NCBI GenBank assembly: GCA_964558295.1
Contig: CAZLDQ010000173.1
Span: 1 to 12,421, forward strand
Reading direction: 5' to 3'
From: JBDKTH01 sp964558295
GTDB lineage: Bacteria > Planctomycetota > Planctomycetia > Pirellulales > Thermoguttaceae
DNA length: 12,421 nucleotides
Shown here: positions 8,601 to 12,421 of the stretch, one piece after another
Layout of the letters: every line of letters starts with the position of its first letter
Position numbering within the stretch: the first letter of the stretch is position 1
Translations under genes and position numbers: made by a program
The notes under the pieces: generated by a model
Told to the model about the DNA's origin: nothing
What the model saw: the letters and a program-made list of their open reading frames with translations, nothing else
Databases searched by the model: none

Positions 8601-8734
8601 TATCGCAAGTCGCCCGACTCACTCCGAAGCCGATCCATTCGCGGCTCGATCAGCGGCACCGCGACCAGGGCATACGTCCAGTATGCCACCAGGACGACGG
8701 CGAAGCTGATGCTAGTGCGAGCAGTCCGCGACAT
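5699..8734 (-). CDS. Giant membrane-anchored OstA/LptC-LptA-like protein (predicted LPS transport)
   Basis: A 1011-residue protein starting with a short basic segment and one hydrophobic helix (about 9-28), with no obvious signal-peptidase site, so it is predicted to be anchored in the inner membrane with the rest in the periplasm. The body is rich in beta-strand patterns of the OstA/LptA kind, with repeated blocks around 305-395, 590-690, 715-790 and 840-1000. A clear example is ARAVRMTYDKGKDLLILEGD near 937-956. A Gln/Ala-rich, partly helical stretch (about 490-575) interrupts the strands. In Gram-negative bacteria LptC is a bitopic protein and LptA a periplasmic bridge, both built of this fold. 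Here kdsD and kdsC lie directly upstream, as in the enterobacterial kdsD-kdsC-lptC-lptA cluster. The function is therefore inferred as LPS bridging, possibly LptC and LptA fused. The gene lacks a good ribosome-binding site. The fold call is moderately secure and the exact role unproven. Confidence 0.75.
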   Translation of the reverse strand: MSRTARTSISFAVVLVAYWTYALVAVPLIEPRMDRLRSESGDLRYRELARKDMQRRLRELGGLFPAEHWDLEKAKVLQSEQVKLLIWDYTNLGQGKVEIRPCAIVYTPDNTITDEAERRRQAVVLEAREGAVLQFDQPFELSRGKIGRLVKGELRGRIVIRSDSKQPGPHDDLLIVTRDLAISEQYISAPYEVEFRYGASFGRGRNLVVKLLPGDPARGLGQHGPNIGGIEQFTIQQLDKLHLEFDDKKTPSKQLRATPGSSVQMTGPIEVSCQGPFCFNPVQQVITLDKQVDVLRSLPNGPSDQLSCERLTIHLARSRDTVIDPAAAKKATAALDLQPRRMEALGNPVVLRSPSQHLEARGERLEYHLERQRFVLEGKQQEVALRQEANEIHARSVEYQSAGPRRLGQVFAQGPGWLRARTDRFPQPIGARWGGHLKIAPDEEQRQVVSLIDGAELTYGPMGSLAARKIYFWLFETPPSDPAGQPLFRPDRMLAQQDVQLNAAQLSGSVQQMEVWFAPPAAPQQQVETTGEQRLLADQLGRLRALIPTAWKLAWRYPALAQAFQQQMASSGPAGGWLPESGSARHFHVTGDLLRCQVVMQGEQPELADLLIDGKVRFRETQTVEPNQRPIQIEGDQLHIVDASKPHAAVMITGTRAHFEAPRIGLTGTNINLNRGTNRMWIDGAGRMDLTIDRDLQGQMLSEPSVLQIEWQRQMNFDGRVVHFEESVVASTPHQQLCTESLDVTLQQTIRFDSFDGKQPVQPDQLRCTGGVTMDSQSFDPKGLALRAKLQMGDLVANLASGDLRANGPGVMTSVSRQAGSPLGEATRMPMVPPAEPHNAAEEQLIHLNVRFQGGLLGNLHRREMAFHEHVRTAFAQVETWEATPDPDNPDALGPQGFLMSCDRMQVVDLPMPDGVGRAVQLEATGSVLVEGQMFTARAVRMTYDKGKDLLILEGDGRVSSELSAQKYVGGPVSTVAARQIRYYPTTRRLRIDGGRWLELNDLPALNPPTP

Positions 8735-8794
8735 GGAGTGAAGGGTGGCAGTTAGAGGGTTGGGAGCGTTAAACAGGGAAGCAGGGGGGAATGC

Positions 8795-8922
8795 CGAATG
8801 ACGAAATCAGAATGACGAAGGAATGACGAAGCACGAAGACCGAATGAGAACCGGGCGACGTTATCGATCCTTCGTGCTTCGTCATTCGGACATTCTTTCG
8901 TCATTTGGCCTTTCGTCATTCG
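8795..8922. repeat. Composite hairpin built of GAATGACGAA-type units in the kdsC-lpt gap
   Basis: Three left copies of a GAATGACGAA-like unit pair in nested order with three right copies. The outer arms are CGAATGACGAAA (8795-8806) with TTTCGTCATTCG (8911-8922). The middle arms are AATGACGAA (8811-8819) with TTCGTCATT (8897-8905). The inner arms are the 18-base GAATGACGAAGCACGAAG (8821-8838) with its exact complement at 8870-8887, enclosing a 31-base loop. The element nearly fills the 194-base space between the kdsC stop and the Lpt-like start. It is probably a dispersed, non-coding element of the planctomycete type. It lacks a T-tract on either side, so it is not a standard terminator, but it could stabilise or attenuate the transcript. 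Confidence 0.85.
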
Positions 8923-8928
8923 ACATTC

Positions 8929-9486
8929 TCAAGTCAGATACGGCTGAATCAAATCCTCCCAGCGGCGTTGGGCTTTCAGGATCATCTCGATTGTTTCGCG
9001 AACGGCGCCGAAGCCGCCGGGGGCTTGAGTCACGTAGGCGGCGGCCGCGCGGAGTTCGGCACAAGCGTCGGCCACAGCGACGCCGAGTCCCACGGCCCGG
9101 ACCACCGGTGCGTCAGGGAGGTCGTCGCCGATGTAACAGACCTGCGCGGCGGAGAGCTTCAGTTCGTCGAGGATTTCGTAGAGCGTGGCCAGCTTGTCTT
9201 GCGACCCCTGGCGGACAATCGCGATGTCCAGTTCCGCCGAACGCATCTTGACGACCTGCGAGCTCCGCTGGGTCACGATGCCAAAGCGGTAGCCGGCCTT
9301 CTGCCAGAGTTTGATGCCCAAGCCGTCACGGATCCAGAAGCTCTTTGTCTCGATCCCTTGGTTGTCGTAAATCACCCGGCCGTCGGTCAGAACCCCGTCC
9401 ACGTCGGAGAGGATCAGTTCAATCGACTGGCAACGTTGGTCCAATTCCATCGGTACGTTTTCCATCTCACAGAGGCTTCTTTTCAC
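8929..9486 (-). CDS. kdsC: 3-deoxy-D-manno-octulosonate 8-phosphate phosphatase (HAD family)
   Basis: KdsC hydrolyses Kdo-8-phosphate to Kdo, the penultimate step before activation for LPS inner-core synthesis, in the cytoplasm. The 185 residues show the HAD motifs: DVDGVLTDG at 28-36 with nucleophile Asp28 and Asp30, TQRSS at 72-76 (usually TGRSS), Lys98 in QGSQDKL and GDDLPDAPV at 120-128 with Asp121 and Asp122. The C-terminal APGGFGAVRE (155-164) is characteristic of KdsC rather than of other HAD enzymes, and there is no cap domain, as expected for the tetrameric form. The GTG at 9486 shares one base with the kdsD stop (TAGTG), but ATGs at residues 8 and 13 are possible starts and would fit the family length equally well. 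It is followed by the hairpin repeat and then the Lpt-like gene. Confidence 0.93.
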   Translation of the reverse strand: MKRSLCEMENVPMELDQRCQSIELILSDVDGVLTDGRVIYDNQGIETKSFWIRDGLGIKLWQKAGYRFGIVTQRSSQVVKMRSAELDIAIVRQGSQDKLATLYEILDELKLSAAQVCYIGDDLPDAPVVRAVGLGVAVADACAELRAAAAYVTQAPGGFGAVRETIEMILKAQRRWEDLIQPYLT

Positions 9487-10601
9487 TACGTAGGCGGATC
9501 GTCTTCTGGTTCATGATAGACGCGGCATTCGCCCGGGAGGATTGGGGCGGTTGGGGAAGACTTTGCCGAAACGGCCTCCTCGGCCGACGGCGTACTGGGG
9601 AGGATTCCCACCACGTCGGTTACGTCGATCAGCCCCACGGGCTTGCCGTCGGCGTCGACGACCGGCAGTTCGCTGATCTTGCGGCGGGCCATGAGCGTGA
9701 CGGCCTCGGTCATGTGCGCGCCAAGCGACGTGGTGAGCGGATGGGCGGTCATTACGCGGGCGATCGGCGCATCGAGTTCGTGATCGCGGCGGTGTTCAAA
9801 GAGCCGGGCCAGATCGCTATCGGTAAATAGTCCGGTGAGTCTCCCGTGGGCGTCGACGAGCATGATCGCCCCGGTGCGCCGCCCCGGCATGCTGACGTCG
9901 ACGAGCACCTCGCGGACGGTCTTGGAATCGCGGGCCACGCGGCACTGCTCCAAGGGACGCATGTGATGGTCGACTTTGCTCAGTCGCCGGCCGAGACTGC
10001 CGGCCGGATGGAAGCGGGCAAAATCTTCCCGGCTAAAATGACGCATTTGGCTGACCACCAGCGCCAACGCATCGCCCAGGGCCAGCATAGCCGTGGTGCT
10101 GGTGCTGGGGGCCAGACCGAGCGAGCAGGCCTCTTGAAGATCTCCCAACGCCAAGACCACCGTGGCCGCTTTGCCCAGGGTGCTGTCGGCCTTCGCGGTG
10201 ATGGCGATGATCGGCACGCCGAACTCGGCCAGCGAGGGCAACAGGCGGACGACCTCTTCCGTCTCGCCGCTTTGCGAGAGGATCAACATCAGGTCATCCT
10301 GGTGGATGCGCCCCAGGTCGCCGTGGACGGCCTCGGCCGGGTGCAGGTAGTGGCTGCGGGTGCCGGTCGAGGCCAAGGTGGCCATGATCTTCTGCCCCAC
10401 AAGCCCGGCCTTACCCATCCCGGAGACAATCACGCTCCCCCCACACGAGTAGAGCAGTTCCACCGCCCGGCAGAACTCCTGGTCGAGGCGTTTGGCCAGC
10501 AGGGCGAGCGTCTGGCTCTCTTGCAGGAGGATTTGGCGGCCCTGGCGAAGCTGCTCAAAGGGGCTCAGACGAATCGGTACACGAGCAGGTTCTGCACCCA
10601 T
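9486..10601 (-). CDS. kdsD: D-arabinose-5-phosphate isomerase (KdsD/KpsF)
   Basis: The enzyme converts D-ribulose 5-phosphate to D-arabinose 5-phosphate, the first committed step towards Kdo. The 371 residues contain an N-terminal SIS sugar-isomerase domain (about 54-190) with GMGKAGLVGQK (61-71), HPAEAVHGDLG (87-97), SQSGETEE (109-116) and LAPSTSTTA (163-171). The linker FHPAGSLGRRL is at 197-207. Two CBS domains follow, at about 211-270 and 283-336. The protein exceeds the usual length of about 325-330 by a Pro/Glu/Ser-rich C-terminal tail (about 337-371) of no known function. The ATG at 10601 follows AAGGA with a nine-base spacer, the best ribosome-binding site of this train, and a good promoter lies just upstream, so this is the likely first gene. 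The stop overlaps the kdsC start by one base. Confidence 0.95.
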   Translation of the reverse strand: MGAEPARVPIRLSPFEQLRQGRQILLQESQTLALLAKRLDQEFCRAVELLYSCGGSVIVSGMGKAGLVGQKIMATLASTGTRSHYLHPAEAVHGDLGRIHQDDLMLILSQSGETEEVVRLLPSLAEFGVPIIAITAKADSTLGKAATVVLALGDLQEACSLGLAPSTSTTAMLALGDALALVVSQMRHFSREDFARFHPAGSLGRRLSKVDHHMRPLEQCRVARDSKTVREVLVDVSMPGRRTGAIMLVDAHGRLTGLFTDSDLARLFEHRRDHELDAPIARVMTAHPLTTSLGAHMTEAVTLMARRKISELPVVDADGKPVGLIDVTDVVGILPSTPSAEEAVSAKSSPTAPILPGECRVYHEPEDDPPT

Positions 10602-10653
10602 CGAACGTCATCCTTGACTTTCGGGCTTTGACACGAGGAGAAAGGGACGGCCG

Positions 10654-10682
10654 ATTGTACCCCGATCACCCGAATGCGGCAA
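10654..10682 (-). promoter_or_regulatory. Sigma-70-type promoter of the kdsD-led gene train
   Basis: On the reverse strand TTGCCG (10682-10677) and TACAAT (10659-10654) are separated by exactly 17 bases. The -10 matches consensus at five positions and the -35 at four. The predicted start near 10647 gives a leader of about 46 bases with the AAGGA ribosome-binding sequence before the kdsD ATG. This is the best promoter match I found in the window. Confidence 0.65.
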
Positions 10683-11062
10683 CGAAGGATTTGCGTAAGG
10701 AGGGCCCTGGGCGCGACATGAGGCGGCGCGGCGAGCGTTTCGTCAACAGATCGCTCATTCGGTCCCGGGAAAAATCCTCCTGGGGGAGCCAAACCCGCTA
10801 GCCGAACGCACAATCGCAGGCCTCCGGGGTGGGGCGGCCTCCCAGAGCTTCCACACAACAGTTCAATTGCCAAAGAGCGACGGAGCCTGTCAAGGCCCTG
10901 ACACGGGCGAGCATAGCGGATCGGCTGGCTCAATTTCCAGTGATTTCTTGGGGGGGCTGGAGCGATAAGGCAGAAGGAGGCAGATTTCAGATTTGGGATT
11001 TGACCAGCAGGGTAAGCTGTCCCCTCAGATTGACGAGCTTCAAAGAGACGTTCGCGTGGAAA
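10683..11062. other. Gene-poor intergenic stretch
   Basis: No convincing gene is present between the kdsD promoter and the structured element before fba. Open frames here have no recognisable domain, start poorly and run into kdsD or fba. A possible 27-residue basic peptide (ATG 10718 to TAG 10801) has AAGGAGGG upstream, but 13 bases away. Seen instead are a reverse-strand TTGACA (10893-10888) followed by a boxA-like GCTCTTTGGCAATT (10878-10865), a small inverted repeat TGTCA/TGACA (10888-10903), and a short tandem repeat at 10982-11002. None of these has a firm function. Confidence 0.5.
10982..11002. repeat. Three imperfect 7-base tandem repeats
   Basis: AGATTTC, AGATTTG and GGATTTG follow each other without gaps. 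Such degenerate GATTT-rich tracts are, from memory, common in non-coding parts of planctomycete genomes and argue that this stretch is not coding. AAGGAGG (10974-10980) directly upstream is probably incidental. Confidence 0.55.
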
Positions 11063-11182
11063 CCCTCAACCCTCGATCCGCCTGGGGGCTCTGGGAAAGC
11101 TCTCGCGGTGCCGGAGAATTCGTCGTGCAGAGCACGATTCGAGCCCGGGCTGCCGCTCGAAATGTTGAGGGCTTACCCCCAG
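11063..11182 (+). ncRNA. Candidate pseudoknotted structured RNA upstream of fba
   Basis: Complementary arms alternate in pseudoknot order. CCCTCAAC (11063-11070) pairs with GTTGAGGG (11164-11171), and CTGGGGG (11082-11088) pairs with CCCCCAG (11176-11182). Inside the first pair are two abutting hairpins: TCGTGC-AGA-GCACGA (11123-11137) and TTCGAGC (11138-11144) with GCTCGAA (11155-11161). A weaker bulged stem lies around 11101-11117. An alternative pairing, GGGCTC (11086-11091) with GAGCCC (11141-11146), competes with the pseudoknot, a layout that could switch. It could be a cis element of the fba leader or a separate small RNA. It matches no riboswitch class I know, and strand is assumed from the position before fba. 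GC richness makes some stems likely by chance. Confidence 0.35.
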
Positions 11183-11216
11183 TGAGATGGTCCTGGCGAA
11201 GGGCGGTTCTTTTCGC

Positions 11217-11243
11217 TAAAATTTGCAGATTACACCCTATATT
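11217..11243 (+). promoter_or_regulatory. AT-rich patch with possible -10 boxes for fba
   Basis: TAAAAT (11217-11222) and TATATT (11238-11243) are the only good -10 look-alikes shortly before fba, in the most AT-rich patch of this gap. No convincing -35 is found at the right spacing for either. A start near 11230 or 11250 would give a leader of roughly 75-100 bases that excludes the pseudoknot-like element. Confidence 0.3.
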
Positions 11244-11252
11244 TTCGCGAAT

Positions 11253-11313
11253 GCTGTGCAAGTGGCACAGCGGGTGCGCCTCTATCAACACCGGCCTCTC
11301 TGGGTGCGGCCGG
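11253..11313 (+). promoter_or_regulatory. Two hairpins in the fba leader
   Basis: GCTGTGC (11253-11259) and GCACAGC (11265-11271) form a perfect seven-base stem with a five-base loop. CCGGCC (11291-11296) and GGCCGG (11308-11313) form a second stem whose last bases overlap the GGGGGAG ribosome-binding sequence (11312-11318). The first has no T-tract, so it is not a terminator. The second could modestly restrict ribosome access. Confidence 0.5.
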
Positions 11314-11326
11314 GGGAGCAAAGTCC

Positions 11327-12307
11327 ATGATCGTCACCACAAACGACCTCTTTAAGCACGCATACGGCAAGTACGCCGTCGGGGCCTACAATATCAATAA
11401 TCTGGAACAGACGGTTGGCCTGTTTCGTGGGAACCTGGGCAAGGTGAAGACGAACGAAGAACCCGTCAATCCGGCCCTCAGCGCCCCGTTCATCATCCAA
11501 ATCTCCCGCGGAGCCCGGAGTTATACCGACAAGCGTTTTTTGGAAGCGATGATCCGAACCGCCGAACAGGTCTTTCCCGAGGCGATCTTCGCCGTCCACT
11601 TGGACCACGGCACCGAAGAGGTCTGCTACGACTGCATCGACAGTGGGTTCTACAGCTCGGTGATGATCGACGCCTCGCACGAGCCGCTGGCCAAGAACAT
11701 CGAGATTACTCGGCGGGTGGTTGAACGGGCCCACGCCAAAGGGATCGTCGTCGAGGCCGAATTGGGTCAGCTCGGCGGTGTCGAGGAAGACGTGGTTGGC
11801 AGCGTCTGCCTGACCGAAGTCGACCAGGCGGTTGAATTCGTCGAGAAGAGCGGCTGCGACTCGTTGGCCGTGGCGATCGGCACCTCCCACGGGGCCTACA
11901 AGTTCGCCGGCACACAGTCCCTGCGTCTGGACCGGCTCAAGGAACTCCAGGCCGCGTTGCCCAAGGGCTTCCCCTTGGTGATGCACGGCTCCAGCAGTGT
12001 GCCGAAGGAATGGGTTGATCGGATCAACAAGGCCGGTGGACAGTTGAAGAACGCTAGCGGCGTGAACGAAGACCAGTACCTCCCAGCCGCCAAGCTGGGC
12101 ATTTGCAAGATCAACATTGACACCGACGGCCGGTTGGTCTGGTGTGCGATTCATCGCGAATCGTTCGTCGCCGATCCGCAGAACTTCGACCTCCGTCCAC
12201 CGGGGAAGGCCTTCATGGCCGCCTACGCCGAGTACATCGCCCACAAGAACCAGAAGCTCGGCTCCGCCGGTCAGCTCGAGGGGGTTCGCAAGAGCCTGGG
12301 CAAGTAA
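11327..12307 (+). CDS. fba: Class II fructose-1,6-bisphosphate aldolase
   Basis: A 326-residue zinc-dependent aldolase that reversibly splits fructose 1,6-bisphosphate into dihydroxyacetone phosphate and glyceraldehyde 3-phosphate in glycolysis and gluconeogenesis. The HLDHG motif (91-95) supplies the catalytic Asp93 and zinc ligand His94. The other expected zinc histidines are His188 in GTSHGAYKF and His220 in VMHGSSS. EAELGQLGG (143-151) and KINIDTD (261-267) are further family signatures, the latter for substrate phosphate binding. The opening YAVGAYNINN is typical. Related tagatose-bisphosphate or other ketose-bisphosphate aldolases cannot be fully excluded, but the stand-alone setting favours fructose bisphosphate. 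GGGGGAG precedes the ATG by eight bases. It is transcribed away from kdsD, appears monocistronic, and ends 25 bases before a strong terminator. Confidence 0.93.
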   Translation: MIVTTNDLFKHAYGKYAVGAYNINNLEQTVGLFRGNLGKVKTNEEPVNPALSAPFIIQISRGARSYTDKRFLEAMIRTAEQVFPEAIFAVHLDHGTEEVCYDCIDSGFYSSVMIDASHEPLAKNIEITRRVVERAHAKGIVVEAELGQLGGVEEDVVGSVCLTEVDQAVEFVEKSGCDSLAVAIGTSHGAYKFAGTQSLRLDRLKELQAALPKGFPLVMHGSSSVPKEWVDRINKAGGQLKNASGVNEDQYLPAAKLGICKINIDTDGRLVWCAIHRESFVADPQNFDLRPPGKAFMAAYAEYIAHKNQKLGSAGQLEGVRKSLGK

Positions 12308-12332
12308 CACGAAGTTTGCGTCGTGATGTTCC

Positions 12333-12365
12333 AGAAACGGCAGCGCAAGCTGCCGTTTCTTTTTT
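12333..12365 (+). terminator. Rho-independent terminator of fba
   Basis: AGAAACGGCAGC (12333-12344), the tetraloop GCAA and GCTGCCGTTTCT (12349-12360) make a perfect 12-base stem. It is followed at once by a run of six T (12360-12365). Position and form are textbook for termination of fba transcription. It also appears to mark the target of the intron-like sequence that begins three bases later. Confidence 0.93.
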
Positions 12366-12367
12366 CC

Positions 12368-12421
12368 GTATGCCGAGCATGTTTGACGGTTTGGAGGTGC
12401 AAGTCCTCTCCCAACCTGATG
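12368..12421 (+). mobile_element. 5' end of a probable group IIC (bacterial class C) intron, cut by the window edge
   Basis: The sequence begins GTATGCC, has GCATG shortly after, and then a hairpin GAGG-TGCAAGT-CCTC (12394-12408). From memory this follows the layout of the 5' end of domain I of group IIC introns such as that of Oceanobacillus iheyensis, which starts GUGUGCC, has GCAUG and then a GGG-UGAGAGU-CCC hairpin with the same seven-base loop pattern. Class C introns characteristically insert a few bases behind Rho-independent terminators, exactly the position here. The first bases differ from the GUGYG consensus at one place. The reverse-transcriptase ORF and domains V-VI would lie beyond the window, so completeness cannot be judged. 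Confidence 0.65.

Noticed and set aside
8795..8922. CRISPR-like array from the repeated GAATGACGAA units
   Set aside because: The copies are short, unevenly spaced and inverted around a centre. There are no uniform spacers and no cas genes.
10765..10790. Reverse-strand CTCC-CCCA-GGAG followed by a short T run as a terminator
   Set aside because: The stem is only four base pairs, no gene ends there, and the nearest leftward gene starts downstream.
10718..10801. 27-residue basic peptide starting at ATG 10718
   Set aside because: The AAGGAGGG lies 13 bases away, too far for a normal ribosome-binding site, and nothing else supports translation.
10565..10933. 122-residue reverse frame upstream of and overlapping kdsD
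   Set aside because: It overlaps the kdsD start and spans its promoter. The composition is low-information and no family is recognisable.
10829..11185. 118-residue forward frame in the intergenic stretch
   Set aside because: It has no domain, crosses the tandem repeat and the structured element, and has no good start site.
10993..11355. 120-residue forward frame from a TTG, with AAGGAGG 12 bases upstream
   Set aside because: The middle looks mildly protein-like, but it runs through the structured element and into the fba start, its spacing is poor and no family is recognised.
11285..12310. 341-residue reverse open frame covering fba
   Set aside because: It is an antisense shadow. fba has complete active-site motifs, a ribosome-binding site and a terminator on the forward strand.

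Overview
This window is about 60% GC and looks like chromosomal housekeeping DNA from a planctomycete, most likely of the Pirellulales. The reasons are a 1011-residue OstA/Lpt-like envelope protein of the planctomycete type, weak or absent Shine-Dalgarno sequences at many starts, frequent GTG starts, planctomycete-like protein forms (for example a left-edge fragment resembling the N-terminus of their uracil-DNA glycosylases), and non-coding repeats of the GAATGACGAA kind. The taxonomic call is an inference from these traits. No database search was possible.

Left part (1-2798). A divergent promoter region (160-404) separates the 5' end of a leftward gene that leaves the window from the rightward pair der (ribosome-assembly GTPase) and a D-2-hydroxyacid dehydrogenase 12 bases behind it. 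A perfect 14-base palindrome lies at the der promoter.

Centre (2811-10682). One leftward gene train reads, in transcription order: kdsD (arabinose-5-phosphate isomerase), kdsC (Kdo-8-phosphate phosphatase), a giant membrane-anchored LptC/LptA-like protein, hpt (hypoxanthine phosphoribosyltransferase) and two GT4 glycosyltransferases. A good sigma-70-type promoter (TTGCCG-17-TACAAT) precedes kdsD. The order kdsD-kdsC-lptC/lptA mirrors the enterobacterial LPS cluster. It points to Kdo synthesis, LPS transport and glycan assembly for an outer membrane, with a purine-salvage gene lodged inside. A composite hairpin repeat fills the kdsC-lpt gap. The train ends tail to tail with the dehydrogenase, leaving only 12 bases between stop codons.

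Right part (10602-12421). There are 725 bases without a convincing gene. They hold the kdsD promoter, a short 7-base tandem repeat, and a segment (11063-11182) whose complementary arms are arranged as a pseudoknot. The leader of fba (class II fructose-bisphosphate aldolase) follows. A textbook Rho-independent terminator comes after fba. Immediately behind its T-tract, the last 54 bases resemble the 5' end of a group IIC intron, a class known to insert behind terminators.

Most of the window is conventional. The features most worth following up are the fused giant Lpt-like protein, the pseudoknot-like element before fba, and the intron start at the right edge.
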